DNA of 64,000 nucleotides from NCBI RefSeq assembly GCF_014203325.1, contig NZ_JACHIV010000001.1:1117501-1181500 (forward strand), given 5' to 3'. Shown one piece after another: positions 26,091-35,033 of the stretch. The stretch's first letter is position 1; each line of letters starts with the position of its first letter. The notes beneath the pieces were generated by a model that was given only the letters and a program-made list of their open reading frames with translations, was not told the origin of the DNA and did no database searches. The stretch comes from Saccharopolyspora gloriosae. GTDB taxonomy: Bacteria > Actinomycetota > Actinomycetes > Mycobacteriales > Pseudonocardiaceae. The translations under genes were made by a program, and so were the position numbers.

Positions 26091-27293
26091 TCACCACAGG
26101 CCCCGAGCCCGCGCCAGCCTGCCCATCGACAGCGCCACCCGCAGCACCAGCGCGTCGCGCGCGTTCGACGGCGTGCGCCCGGTGAGCTCGGCGACCCTGC
26201 GCAGCCGGTAGCGCACCGTGTTCGGGTGCACGTAGAGCTGCCGGGCGCAATTCTCCAGGACCCCGCCCAGCTCCAGGTAGGTGTCCACGGTCTCCAGCAG
26301 CGCGCCGCCCGCGTCCACCAGCGGCAGCACGATGCCTTCCACGAGCTGGCGCTCCGCTTCCGGATCTCCGGCCAGGGCCCGCTCCGGCAGCAGGTCTTCG
26401 GCGAGCACCGGACGCGGCGCCGTCGGCCACGCCACCACCGCGCGCAGCCCGGACATCGCGTCCGAAGCGGACCGGTGCGCCTCGGAGAGGCTGGACGCGG
26501 TGGGGCCGACCACCACCGGCCCGTCGTCGAAGGCCTCCGTCAGCTTGGTCGCCGCCTCGTGCGCGGCCCGGTCGTTGGACGGCCCGCCGAACACCACCAC
26601 CAGCCTGGTGCCCTGCACGCCCAGCAGCACCGGGCGTCCGGCGCGGGCCGCCCTGCTGCGCACCTGGTAGATGATCTTCGGCGGATCGTCCGAGGGAGCG
26701 GTGCCGACCAGCACCGTCGCCTCCGAGCCCGGTTCCCAGCCGAGCGCCGCGGCCCTGGACAGCAGCGACTCCTCCGGGTCGCCGCGCACGATGCCGTCCA
26801 CGACGAGCGCCTCCAGCCGCGCGTCCCACGCCCCGCGCGCCTCCGCCGCCGCCGCGTACGAAGTGGCCGCCGCGAACGCGATCTCCCGCGTGTAGCGCAG
26901 GATCAGCTCGGTGAGCGCGGTGCGCTCCTCGGCCCGTTCGGCCAGTTCCGGCAGCTGGTGCTCGAACACGTCGATCGCGGCGCGCACCAGGTCCAGCGTC
27001 TGGCGCAGGCTCACCCAGCGCGACAGGTCCTTCGGCGCCGCGCGGAACGCCTCCGCGGTCAGCCGGATGGCTTCGGTCGGGTCCTGCAGCCAGGCCACGA
27101 AGTTCGAGACGCCGGTCTGGGTCACCAGCAGCACGCTCGCGCGCTGGTCGGCGGGCAGTCGGCGGAACCACGGCAGCCGGTGCTCCATCGCGTTGATGCT
27201 CGCGGTGGCCAGGTCCCCGGATGCCCGTTCCAGTGCGCGCAAGGTGACCGCGGAAATGCGTTCGCCTTGTTCACCTGCGCCTTCGGAATTCAT
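26091..27293 (-). CDS. fasR: FasR-like PucR-family activator of fatty acid synthesis genes
   Basis: A 400-residue regulator. The N-terminal ~160 residues are helical (LPWFRRLPADQRASVLLVTQTGVSNFVAWL), followed by a GGDEF-like/CdaR-type middle and a C-terminal PucR helix-turn-helix: LLETVDTYLELGGVLENCARQLYVHPNTVRYRLRRVAELTG (about 325-370). In Streptomyces and Mycobacterium the orthologous gene lies just upstream of fabD and its product activates the fab operon, possibly sensing acyl-CoA. The position and domain order are the same here. ATG 27293 is the natural start. The assignment rests mainly on synteny plus the HTH. Confidence 0.88.
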   Translation of the reverse strand: MNSEGAGEQGERISAVTLRALERASGDLATASINAMEHRLPWFRRLPADQRASVLLVTQTGVSNFVAWLQDPTEAIRLTAEAFRAAPKDLSRWVSLRQTLDLVRAAIDVFEHQLPELAERAEERTALTELILRYTREIAFAAATSYAAAAEARGAWDARLEALVVDGIVRGDPEESLLSRAAALGWEPGSEATVLVGTAPSDDPPKIIYQVRSRAARAGRPVLLGVQGTRLVVVFGGPSNDRAAHEAATKLTEAFDDGPVVVGPTASSLSEAHRSASDAMSGLRAVVAWPTAPRPVLAEDLLPERALAGDPEAERQLVEGIVLPLVDAGGALLETVDTYLELGGVLENCARQLYVHPNTVRYRLRRVAELTGRTPSNARDALVLRVALSMGRLARARGLW

Positions 27294-27588
27294 ACCGCCA
27301 GAATCGCACGGGCCCTCCGAGCGCGGAGCCGGGCACCGCGCGCGCCGTGCGTCCGGCGTGGAGCGAGCCCGGTCACCGCGCCGGCCGGGTCCGATGTGGA
27401 GGGTTCGCCGGAGGTCGTCGCCAGGGGTGTCCGACACGCCCGCGCGCCACCGTTCGCCGGGCCGATGACCACCGGTCGACCGCAATTCATCCGATCAGGC
27501 GTGGTCGGGGCGGTTGATCGCAGGACACGATGGCAGCAGGCAAGCGACGCGAACGCGGCTCGGACGGGCCGCCAGGGGAGTGATCGGC

Positions 27589-28518
27589 ATGGCTCTGCCG
27601 CTGGTGTGGCTCGGTGACGTGTTGCGAGCGGCGGGGCTGACCGTCGTCGAGGCACCGGGGTGGCAGGAGCGCACCGCGAGCTCCGGCGCGCAGCCGGAGC
27701 CGGTCGGGGTGCTCCAGCACCACACCGCCACCGTCGCCTCCTACGAGGACCCCGCGCCGAGCCTGCAGCTGGTGATCGACGGCCGGTCCGATCTGGCCGG
27801 ACCGCTGTGCCACGGGCTGATCGGGTTCGACGGGGTGGTGCACTTGATCTCCGCCGGGCGCGCCAACCACGCTGGGAAGGCGCAGGCCTCCGGACCGGTG
27901 CCGGCGGGCGACGGCAACGTGCTCTACGTCGGGTTCGAGTGGGACTACCAGGGCGTCGAGCAGGGTCCGAGCCCCGAGCAGTACACCGCCGCGCTCGTCG
28001 CGACCAGGGCGGTGCTCGACCACCTGGGCGCGCCGCACGAGGCCTCGCGCGGGCACAAGGAGACGAGCGTGACCGGCAAGATCGACCCGGGTCACGTCGA
28101 CCTGGACCGCTTCCGGGCCGAACTCGCCACGAACGAACAGGAGAACGCCGACATGACGCCCGAACAGGACGCGATCCTGCGCCGCATCGAGAACGAACTG
28201 CTCGGCCCGCGCGGACCCGAAGGGCAGATCGCCGGGTGGAACACCGCGCTCGGTCCGCGCACACCGGTGGCGATGCTGGTGGACCTGGTCAACGGCCTGC
28301 TCGCCACGCAGACCCCCGCACCGATGCAGGCGCCCGCGGTGCCGCAGCAGCAGACCGCGCCCGGCGAAGCCCCGGCGCAGCCAGCCGATCCCGAGTCGAT
28401 CAAGGCCGCGTTCTCCGCACTGCCACCGGAGCAGGCCGCCCCGCTGCTCGCCGAACTGGTCCGCATCCAGCAGGACCGCCAACTCACGCCGGAGCAGCAG
28501 GCCCGCACCACTACCTGA
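27589..28518 (+). CDS. N-acetylmuramoyl-L-alanine amidase (Amidase_2/PGRP fold)
   Basis: A 309-residue amidase predicted to cut the bond between muramic acid and the peptide stem. GVLQHHTATV carries the first zinc-ligand His, followed by GLIGFDGVVHLISAGRANHAG and the second-ligand/catalytic region RGHKETSVTGKIDPG. No signal peptide is visible, as in phage endolysins and some cytosolic actinomycete homologues. The last ~100 residues are Pro/Gln/Ala-rich with a repeated PEQ(D/Q)A-type segment. ATG 27589 is preceded by CAGGGGAG; it lies divergent from fasR. The lack of a secretion signal makes a phage origin possible. Confidence 0.85.
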   Translation: MALPLVWLGDVLRAAGLTVVEAPGWQERTASSGAQPEPVGVLQHHTATVASYEDPAPSLQLVIDGRSDLAGPLCHGLIGFDGVVHLISAGRANHAGKAQASGPVPAGDGNVLYVGFEWDYQGVEQGPSPEQYTAALVATRAVLDHLGAPHEASRGHKETSVTGKIDPGHVDLDRFRAELATNEQENADMTPEQDAILRRIENELLGPRGPEGQIAGWNTALGPRTPVAMLVDLVNGLLATQTPAPMQAPAVPQQQTAPGEAPAQPADPESIKAAFSALPPEQAAPLLAELVRIQQDRQLTPEQQARTTT

Positions 28519-28554
28519 GGAGTCGCAGCGGACGGGCGGAACGGCGGCGGGAGC

Positions 28555-28791
28555 TCAGCGGCGAGGTGCGGCGGCTCTGCGGTCCGATCGTTCCGCTCGT
28601 CTGCGTAACAGGCGGTTGACCAGCACGGGCTGTTGGGCCAAGGCCTCCGGTTCGTCCAATAACCGGTTGAGGCGCTGGTAGTACCGCGTGGGCGAGATCC
28701 CGAAGCGCTCCTGGATGACGCGGTCCTTGCTGCCCGGATAGCGCCAGAACTCGCTCTCGAACGCCAAGATGGCGTGATCGACGTCGTTCAC
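28555..28791 (-). CDS. DUF3263 family protein
   Basis: A 78-residue basic protein matching the actinobacterial DUF3263 family: ILAFESEFWRYPGSKDRVIQERFGISPTRYYQRLNRLLDEPEAL is the typical block. The spacing of ERFGISPTRYYQRLNRLL resembles a helix-turn-helix, so DNA binding is plausible. The family's role is not known to me. It is a single-gene unit ending with a highly basic tail (LLRRRAERSDRR), convergent with the amidase gene. Confidence 0.88.
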   Translation of the reverse strand: MNDVDHAILAFESEFWRYPGSKDRVIQERFGISPTRYYQRLNRLLDEPEALAQQPVLVNRLLRRRAERSDRRAAAPRR

Positions 28792-28984
28792 CCGGGCACC
28801 CCCTTCGCGTCGCGCGCTCGTCGCCCTGCCGTCTGATCGATTCCACCGGAGATCGCCGAGTCTACCCCGGGTCGCACCCCTGTTCGATCACCTGATCGAA
28901 GATTCGGGAGCTGTGATTCGAACCACGACGAGTCCGCGGAACAAGCACGGCGACCGACGATGTTGACAGCAGTACGAAACGTCG

Positions 28985-29125
28985 TGCGCTCCGGGGCTCG
29001 GTGAGATTCCGAACCGGCGGTGACAGTCCGCGAACCGGTGCCTCCCGGCCGAACCCGGCCAGGAGCTCCGGCCGATCCGGTGGAACTCCGGAACCGACGG
29101 TGACAGTCCGGATGGGAGGCGGCGC
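28985..29125 (+). promoter_or_regulatory. FMN riboswitch (RFN element)
   Basis: The conserved RFN blocks appear in order: GGCTCGGTGAGATTCCGAACCGGCGGTGACAGTCCGCG, then after a variable arm GATCCGGTGGAACTCCGGAACCGACGGTGACAGTCCGGATGGGAGG. FMN binding is expected to block expression of the ribM gene 99 bases downstream. The expression platform probably includes the hairpin TGGCACCGG/CCGGTGCCA (29158-29166 with 29191-29199), close to the ribosome-binding site GGAGGAG at 29210-29216. Confidence 0.95.
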
Positions 29126-29223
29126 ACGGGCACTCGACCGCGACCGGTCGCCATGCGTGGCACCGGTGGCCGCCGCGTTCCCGCTCAGCCCCGGTGCCAG
29201 GACCGGCTGGGAGGAGTGGGGTT

Positions 29224-29862
29224 GTGCGCGCTGTCGCGGAATGGGTGCTCGGCAACGGAATCACCGTGCTGGGCCAGCAGATCTCCTGGGCGGAACTGGT
29301 CGGGCAGCTGTGCGCGCTGGCGGTCGTCTTCCTGGCGCAGCGGCGCACCCTGGCCACCTGGCCGGTGCAGGTGACCGCGACGGTCCTGCTGTTCACCGTC
29401 TACGCCTCCGCCGAACTCGGCGGCCTCGCGGTCCGGCAGATCGTGATCCTGCTGATCTCCGTCTACGGCTGGTGGGCCTGGAGCCACCGCAGCGACCCGG
29501 TCTACGGCGTCGCGGTCCGCAAGGGCACCGTCCGGGAGCGCTTGGTGCTGCTGGGAGTGCTGGCAGTGGCCACGACCGGATTCGCCTCGCTGCTCACCGC
29601 GATGGACGCGTCCTGGGCGCCGTGGCCGGACGCCTGGATCTTCGTCGGCACGGCCGTCGCGTTCTGGGCGCAGGGCCGCGGGCTCGTCGAGTTCTGGTTG
29701 GTGTGGCTGGCGGTGGACGCCGTCGGCGTGCCGCTGCAACTGGCGTCCGGGCTCTACTTCAGCGCCGCGATCTACGTGGTGTTCGCCGCGCTGGTGATCC
29801 ACGGCTGGTGGAGCTGGAACCGCACCGCCCGAGCTCGCACGCTCGCTCCCGCGACGACCTGA
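29224..29862 (+). CDS. ribM: RibM/PnuC-family riboflavin transporter
   Basis: A 212-residue PnuC-superfamily membrane protein with about seven hydrophobic segments. LISVYGWWAWSHR is the characteristic WGWWxW-like segment of PnuC-type vitamin transporters, and LVEFWLVWLAVDAVGVPLQLASGLY follows. PnuC proteins move vitamins by facilitated diffusion, with trapping by phosphorylation. In actinomycetes, members controlled by an FMN riboswitch (RibM) take up riboflavin, and the RFN element directly upstream supports this. GTG 29224 was chosen because GGAGGAG lies 7 bases before it. Confidence 0.9.
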   Translation: MRAVAEWVLGNGITVLGQQISWAELVGQLCALAVVFLAQRRTLATWPVQVTATVLLFTVYASAELGGLAVRQIVILLISVYGWWAWSHRSDPVYGVAVRKGTVRERLVLLGVLAVATTGFASLLTAMDASWAPWPDAWIFVGTAVAFWAQGRGLVEFWLVWLAVDAVGVPLQLASGLYFSAAIYVVFAALVIHGWWSWNRTARARTLAPATT

Positions 29863-29866
29863 CAAG

Positions 29867-29915
29867 CCCGCCGCCGGCCGGCGGAGCCGATGCGGCTCGG
29901 CCACCCGGCGGCGGG
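29867..29915. terminator. Nested hairpin terminator between ribM and aceE
   Basis: CCCGCCGCCGG and CCGGCGGCGGG form an exact outer 11-bp stem enclosing GAGCCG-ATGC-CGGCTC-type pairing (29884-29898). It lies in the 58-base gap between convergent genes. Confidence 0.8.
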
Positions 29916-29920
29916 GGTGC

Positions 29921-32689
29921 TCAGGCGTCGCCCGGGTCCGAGGTCTGCGGCCCCGCGGCGCGCACGTCGTCCAAGCGGTACCGGCGGGTCGCCTCGGTGA
30001 CGCGCGACCCGTCGATCACGCCGCGCCGGGCCAGCGCCGAGAGCGTGGCGACCACCGCGGACTCCGCGTCCACCAGGAACACCCGGCGCGCCGCCGGCCG
30101 GGTGTCGGAGAACCCGAAGCCGTCCGCGCCCAGGCTCACCATGTCGCCCGGCACCCAGGAGCGGATCAGGTCCGGCACCGCGCGCATCCAGTCGCTGACC
30201 GCGACCACCGGACCTTCGGCGTCCGCCAGCGCGCGGGTCACGTACGGCACCCGCGGCTGCTCCTCCGGGTGCAGCAGGTTGTGGCGGTCCACCGCTTCTG
30301 CTTCGCGCCGCAGCTCCGTCCAGGACGTCGCCGACCACACGTCGGCGCGCACGTCCCACTCGTCGGCGAGGATCTGCTGCGCCCGCAACGCCTCGGGCAT
30401 CGCGACGCCCGAGGTGAGGATCTGCGCGGGGACGGAACCGGCCGAACCGCGGCGGAACAGGTATAGGCCCTTCAACAGGCCGTCCACGTCCACCCCGTCC
30501 GGCTCGGCGGGCTGCTGGTACGGCTCGTTGTAGATCGTCAAGTAGTAGTAGACGTTCTCGGCGTCCTCGCCGTACATCCGCCGCAGGCCGTCCTTGACGA
30601 TGTGCGCGATCTCGAACGCCCACGCCGGGTCGTAGGCCACCACCGCCGGGTTCGTCGCGGCCAGCAGCAGCGAATGCCCGTCGGCGTGCTGCAGCCCTTC
30701 GCCGGTGAGCGTGGTGCGCCCGGCGGTGGCCCCGAGCAGGAATCCGCGCGCCATCTGGTCCCCGGCGGCCCACAGGCTGTCACCGGTGCGCTGGAACCCG
30801 AACATCGAGTAGAAGATGTAGATCGGGATCATCGGTTCGCCGTGCGTGGCGTAGGACGTCCCCGCGGCCGTGAACGACGCGCTCGACCCGGCTTCGTTGA
30901 TGCCTTCGTGCAGGATCTGGCCCTGCTCGCTCTCCCGGTACGCGAGCATCAGCCGGTAGTCGACCGGCGTGTACGACTGCCCCATCGGATTGTAGATCTT
31001 CTGCGACGGGAACATCGAGTCCATCCCGAAGGTGCGGGCCTCGTCCGGGATGATCGGCACGATGCGCGGCCCCACCTCGGGGTCCTTGGCGAGGTCCTTG
31101 AGCAGCCGGACGAACGCCATCGTGGTGGCGACCTCCTGCTTGCCGGAGCCGCGCCGGATCACGTCGTAGACCTGGTCGCCCGGCAGCACCAGCGGCTTCG
31201 CCTTCACGCGCCGCTCCGGCAGGTAGCCGCCGAGCCGCCGGCGGTGCTCCCGCAGGTACTGGATCTCGGGGGCGTCCTCGCCGGGGTGGTAGTACGGCGG
31301 CAGGTACGGGTCCGCTTCGAGCTGCTCGTCGCTGATCGGGATCCGCAGGCTGTCCCGGAACAACTTCAGGTCGTCCAGGGTCATCTTCTTCATCTGGTGC
31401 GTGGCGTTGCGGCCCTCGAAGTGCGGCCCGAGGCCGTAGCCCTTGATCGTCTTGGCGAGGATGACCGTCGGCTGCCCGTGGTGCTCGGTCGCGGCCTTGT
31501 ACGCCGCGTAGACCTTGCGGTAGTCGTGGCCGCCGCGGCGCAGCGCCCACACCTGCTCGTCGGTCAGGTCCTTGACCATGTCCTTGGTGCGCGGGTCGCG
31601 GCCGAAGAAGTGCTCGCGGACGAAGGCGCCGTCGTTGGCCTTGTAGGTCTGGTAGTCGCCGTCGGGCGTGGTGTTCATGAGGTTGACCAGCGCGCCGTCC
31701 CGGTCGGCGTGCAGCAGCGAATCCCACTCGCGGCCCCAGACGACCTTGATGACGTTCCAGCCCGCGCCCCGGAAGAACGACTCCAGCTCCTGCACGATCT
31801 TGCCGTTACCGCGCACCGGCCCGTCGAGCTGCTGCAAGTTGCAGTTGACCACGAAGGTCAGATTGTCCAGCCCTTCGTTCGCCGCAACGTGCAGCAGGCC
31901 GCGCGATTCGGGCTCGTTCATCTCGCCGTCGCCGAGGAACGCCCACACCCGCTGCTGGCTGGTGTCCTTGATGCCGCGGTCGTGCAAGTAGCGGTCGAAC
32001 CGCGCCTGGAAGATCGCGTTCATCGGCCCGAGCCCCATCGACACCGTCGGGAACTCCCAGAAGTCCGGCATCAGCCGAGGGTGCGGGTAGGACGGCAGCC
32101 CGCCGCCGGGGCCGGCGTGCGAGTGCTCCTGGCGGAATCCGTCGAGCTGATCGGTGGTCAACCTGCCTTCGAGGAAGGCGCGAGCGTAGATGCCGGGGGA
32201 GGCGTGGCCCTGGATGTAGAGGTGGTCCCCGCCGCCGGGGTGGTCCTTGCCGCGGAAGAACCAGTTGAACCCGACCTCGTAGAGACTCGCCGAGGAGGCG
32301 AACGACGAGATGTGCCCGCCGACGCCGATCCCGGGCCGTTGCGCACGATGCACCATCATCGCGGCGTTCCACCGCATCCAGGCGCGGTAGCGGCGTTCGG
32401 TCTCCTCGTCGCCGGGGAACCACGGTTCCTGCTCGGTGGCGATGGTGTTGACGTAGTCCGTGCTGGTCAGCGACGGCACGCCGACGCCGCCTTCCCTGGC
32501 GCGCTGGAGCAGCCGGAGCATCAGGTAGCGGGCGCGCTGCTGGCCCGCTTCACCGAGCATCGTGTCGAACGACTGCAACCACTCTTCGGTCTCCTCCGGA
32601 TCGATGTCCGGGAGATGCGAGGCGAGACCGTCTCGGATGACCCGCACCCGTTGCGGGGTGCCGCCGACGTCATTGTTCTGCGCGGGCAA
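29921..32689 (-). CDS. aceE: Pyruvate dehydrogenase E1 component, homodimeric type
   Basis: A 922-residue thiamin-diphosphate enzyme that decarboxylates pyruvate and passes the acetyl group to E2 lipoate. The TPP motif begins [12 protein letters not shown] and ends with a distal Asn in [28 protein letters not shown], the [16 protein letters not shown] region and the [19 protein letters not shown] segment are typical of AceE. The start is taken as TTG 32689, which has AGGAGTTCC immediately before it and gives the common [23 protein letters not shown]-terminus; no better ATG fits. It is divergent from the DUF3052 and peroxiredoxin genes. Confidence 0.96.
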   Translation of the reverse strand: MPAQNNDVGGTPQRVRVIRDGLASHLPDIDPEETEEWLQSFDTMLGEAGQQRARYLMLRLLQRAREGGVGVPSLTSTDYVNTIATEQEPWFPGDEETERRYRAWMRWNAAMMVHRAQRPGIGVGGHISSFASSASLYEVGFNWFFRGKDHPGGGDHLYIQGHASPGIYARAFLEGRLTTDQLDGFRQEHSHAGPGGGLPSYPHPRLMPDFWEFPTVSMGLGPMNAIFQARFDRYLHDRGIKDTSQQRVWAFLGDGEMNEPESRGLLHVAANEGLDNLTFVVNCNLQQLDGPVRGNGKIVQELESFFRGAGWNVIKVVWGREWDSLLHADRDGALVNLMNTTPDGDYQTYKANDGAFVREHFFGRDPRTKDMVKDLTDEQVWALRRGGHDYRKVYAAYKAATEHHGQPTVILAKTIKGYGLGPHFEGRNATHQMKKMTLDDLKLFRDSLRIPISDEQLEADPYLPPYYHPGEDAPEIQYLREHRRRLGGYLPERRVKAKPLVLPGDQVYDVIRRGSGKQEVATTMAFVRLLKDLAKDPEVGPRIVPIIPDEARTFGMDSMFPSQKIYNPMGQSYTPVDYRLMLAYRESEQGQILHEGINEAGSSASFTAAGTSYATHGEPMIPIYIFYSMFGFQRTGDSLWAAGDQMARGFLLGATAGRTTLTGEGLQHADGHSLLLAATNPAVVAYDPAWAFEIAHIVKDGLRRMYGEDAENVYYYLTIYNEPYQQPAEPDGVDVDGLLKGLYLFRRGSAGSVPAQILTSGVAMPEALRAQQILADEWDVRADVWSATSWTELRREAEAVDRHNLLHPEEQPRVPYVTRALADAEGPVVAVSDWMRAVPDLIRSWVPGDMVSLGADGFGFSDTRPAARRVFLVDAESAVVATLSALARRGVIDGSRVTEATRRYRLDDVRAAGPQTSDPGDA

Positions 32690-32981
32690 AGGAACTCCTC
32701 GACTGCTTGCGGTGCTTGTCGCGGGCTTGGGTGACGCCCGACACGTGCCATCGTCCCCCATCTTCGTGGCCGCTGCGTACACCGCGGTGATTACTTGCCG
32801 GTACCGTTCTAGCCTGACCTGGATGTGGGCGCCTACAGTCGAGTTCCACGCCGGATACCGGCGTGTCGTGCGCCCAGCAGTTGCGCCGGAAGCGGTTCGC
32901 AGTGTTCGCTATCGGCCAGATCTGCCCAACCTGGGTGTGGCGTTCGCGCCGCACCGCCTGCATTGGAGGAGTGAGAACGCC

Positions 32982-33416
32982 GTGGTCGCCGCGGGAGACG
33001 CCGGCAAGAGCGAAGTCGACGTCGCCGACAGGCTCGACATCGAGCCGGAGATGGTCGTTCAGGAGATCGGTTGGGACGAGGACGTCGATGACGCCGTTCG
33101 TGCCGCGATCGAGGAGCGTTGCGGGAGCGAACTGCTCGACGAGGATGCCGACGAGGTCGTCGACGTCGTACTGCTGTGGTGGCGGGACGACGACGGTGAC
33201 CTGACGGACACGCTCCTCGACGTGATGACGCCTCTTGCCGATGAGGGGGTGATCTGGGTGTTGACGCCGAAGACCGGTCGTGACGGTTACGTGGAGCCCA
33301 GTGACATCGCCGAGGCAGCGTCCACGTCCAACCTGGCCCAGACCTCGAACGCGAGTCTGGGGGAAGCCTGGATGGGTACCAGGCTCGCTTACCGCAAGGC
33401 CAAGTCCAAGCGCTGA
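32982..33416 (+). CDS. DUF3052 family protein
   Basis: A 144-residue actinobacterial DUF3052 protein. Markers: EMVVQEIGWDEDVDDAVRAAIE, ELLDEDADEVVDVVLLWWRDDDGDLTDTLLDVMTPLADEGVIWVLTPKTGR, then VEPSDIAEAASTSNL and the C-terminal WMGTRL. It is strongly acidic and soluble. The GTG at 32982 gives the conserved length; GGAGGA lies 11 bases upstream, slightly far. In actinomycetes this gene commonly sits next to aceE and a peroxiredoxin gene, as here. Function unknown. Confidence 0.88.
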   Translation: MVAAGDAGKSEVDVADRLDIEPEMVVQEIGWDEDVDDAVRAAIEERCGSELLDEDADEVVDVVLLWWRDDDGDLTDTLLDVMTPLADEGVIWVLTPKTGRDGYVEPSDIAEAASTSNLAQTSNASLGEAWMGTRLAYRKAKSKR

Positions 33417-33456
33417 CGAGCTCGGCCTCGAGTCGAGCGGATCGCCGATCCCACGT

Positions 33457-33494
33457 CCCGGGCACCGGTGGCGACCCCGCCACCGGTGCCCGGG
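33457..33494 (+). terminator. 16-bp stem terminator after the DUF3052 gene
   Basis: CCCGGGCACCGGTGGC and its exact complement flank a 6-base loop (GACCCC). It separates the DUF3052 gene from the peroxiredoxin gene, which probably has its own promoter. Confidence 0.8.
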
Positions 33495-33555
33495 TGCGTG
33501 TGATCGGTGTAGGTTCGGCGTCGTACGTGCACAGGCCGAACAGAAGGGTGCGCGC

Positions 33556-34020
33556 ATGACGCTCGAGGTCGGCGCCGACGCTCCGGACTTCACGCTGCCG
33601 GACTTCAACAAGGAGCAGGTCTCCTTGTCCAGCTTCAAGGGCAGCAAGAACGTGCTGCTCGTCTTCTACCCGTTCGCGTTCAGCGGGGTCTGCCAGGGCG
33701 AGCTGTGCCAGGTCCGCGACGACCTGGCCGATTTCCAGAACGACCAGGTCCAGGTGCTGGGCGTGTCGGTGGACACCCCGTTCGCGCTGAAGGCCTGGGC
33801 GGAGCAGCAGGGCTACACCTTCCCGCTGCTGTCGGACTTCTGGCCGCACGGCGAGGTCGCCAAGGCCTACGGCGTGTTCCACGAGCAGGCCGGCATGGCG
33901 TTGCGCGGCACGTTCCTCATCGACACCGCGGGCAAGGTGCGGTTCGCCGAGGTCAACCAGCCCGGCGAGGCACGCGACCAGAACGTGTGGAAGAAGGCGC
34001 TGGCCGAACTGGCCGCGTGA
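33556..34020 (+). CDS. AhpE-like peroxiredoxin
   Basis: A 154-residue thiol peroxidase that reduces hydroperoxides and peroxynitrite. VGADAPDFTLPDFNKEQVSL starts the thioredoxin fold, and FYPFAFSGVCQGELCQVRDD holds the peroxidatic Cys (first Cys of the CxxxxC) with the usual upstream Pro and Ser/Thr. GTFLIDTAGKVRFAEV carries the conserved Arg side of the active site. It resembles the 1-Cys AhpE group of actinobacteria, although the second Cys five residues on could act in resolution. The ATG at 33556 is clear. The gene ends in a GTACCGGT/ACCGGTAC hairpin (34021-34045). Confidence 0.92.
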   Translation: MTLEVGADAPDFTLPDFNKEQVSLSSFKGSKNVLLVFYPFAFSGVCQGELCQVRDDLADFQNDQVQVLGVSVDTPFALKAWAEQQGYTFPLLSDFWPHGEVAKAYGVFHEQAGMALRGTFLIDTAGKVRFAEVNQPGEARDQNVWKKALAELAA

Positions 34021-34045
34021 GTACCGGTGGTGGCCGGACCGGTAC
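34021..34045 (+). terminator. Hairpin after the peroxiredoxin gene
   Basis: GTACCGGT (34021-34028) and ACCGGTAC (34038-34045) form an 8-bp stem starting at the base after the stop codon. There is no T tract. Confidence 0.5.
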
Positions 34046-34090
34046 AGTGATCCGGCCGGTTGCGGTTGATCTTCGGACGGCCACCACTCG

Positions 34091-34162
34091 GGGCGCATAG
34101 CTCAGCGGAAGAGCACTTGCCTTACAAGCAAGGGGTCGCTGGTTCGAACCCAGCTGCGCCCA
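34091..34162 (+). tRNA. tRNA-Val (TAC)
   Basis: A 72-base cloverleaf: acceptor GGGCGCA pairs with TGCGCCC (34155-34161), discriminator A, D arm GCTC/GAGC, anticodon stem CTTGC/GCAAG, T arm GCTGG/CCAGC with TTCGAAC. Anticodon TAC is at 34123-34125. CCA is not encoded. Confidence 0.96.
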
Positions 34163-35033
34163 CTTTCGGTCGTCTGATCAGTGGTGATGCACCACCTTGT
34201 AAGAGATTGCCGGCCCAGGCTCGTACGCGAGATCGGCAGGTGCTGGCGTCGGCTGGTTCAGCGTGTCCGCCGCCCCCGGTCCTCCCCAGCCCTCCTGCCG
34301 CCGAGGGATTCCTGCCGTGCTTGGCTTGGTGCTGCGGCAAGCATTTACCGCATCTTTTTCGGCGGGTCGTCTCGATCTCGTGAGTCGCTCGGAGACGCGG
34401 CAGGTTTTTTGGGCTCTGGCATTAGCTCTGGTAGTCGCTGGTCGATCGCGGGATGGTGTTTATGCCCAGTCGGTATTATTCGATCAGCTTTCGGATTGCT
34501 CGTGCGTCGAAGCGGTCAGGAAAATGGTGTCGGTGGTGTCTCGCGGGGTCGGCTCGACCAGACCTCTTGCAGAGCCAGCCGCTCCGGGCCGACTGTTTCG
34601 GTCCTGTCCGGCCCGTCGGGCGCACCGGCGGCAACGGCGCGATCTGAACGACAACTCGCCAGAAACGATCCACGGCGCGGACGTCGACGGCGATCACCCT
34701 AGCTCCAGTCTGCCAACACGTTAGCGGCCCGTAGTGGCGATTTCTGTCAGCAAGTGCACGTTCGCCCTGATTTTGAATAGGGCGAGAAATCTTCTTGGCT
34801 GGGCGAAATCGAAGCGATGACGGCCGTTGGGGTATTTTGCGCAAGCGGCGAGCTCGCTTGGCGTCGGGGCGGTGAAGATCGTCGACGGAGGATGGTCGCC
34901 CGTAGATTTCGCATAGTGTCTGCCTATGTGGAGCATAGGCAAAAGGTACTTTGCGTCTGTTTTTGCGGGCATCTACTCTTCGCTATCGCAGCGCCGAATA
35001 CGTTTCGGTGGCTAGACGAGAGAAGCGGAAGTC
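34163..35033. other. Gene-poor, lower-GC stretch downstream of tRNA-Val
   Basis: About 870 bases without a convincing gene. Base composition is visibly less GC-rich than the flanks (for example around 34320-34500 and 34740-35030), and codon use in open frames is not actinomycete-like. Features seen: CGCCCT/AGGGCG hairpin near 34770-34792 and the operator-like palindrome at 34921. It could be decayed horizontally acquired DNA next to a tRNA; no integrase or tRNA 3' duplicate was found. Confidence 0.5.
34921..34941. promoter_or_regulatory. Perfect 8-5-8 palindrome upstream of the SDR gene
   Basis: TGCCTATG-TGGAG-CATAGGCA is an exact inverted repeat, 93 bases before the SDR start codon. This spacing and symmetry suit a dimeric repressor such as TetR, MarR or GntR types. 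No regulator gene is adjacent. Confidence 0.55.

Noticed and set aside
34122-34340. Minus-strand frame ending in AGFEPATPCL
   Set aside because: This ending is a well-known artefact of translating tRNA genes antisense.
34263-34844. Short frames on both strands after tRNA-Val
   Set aside because: No ribosome-binding site, biased composition absent, no recognisable motif.
34163-35033. att site duplicate of the tRNA-Val 3' end
   Set aside because: No repeat of the tRNA 3' end was found by eye within the window.
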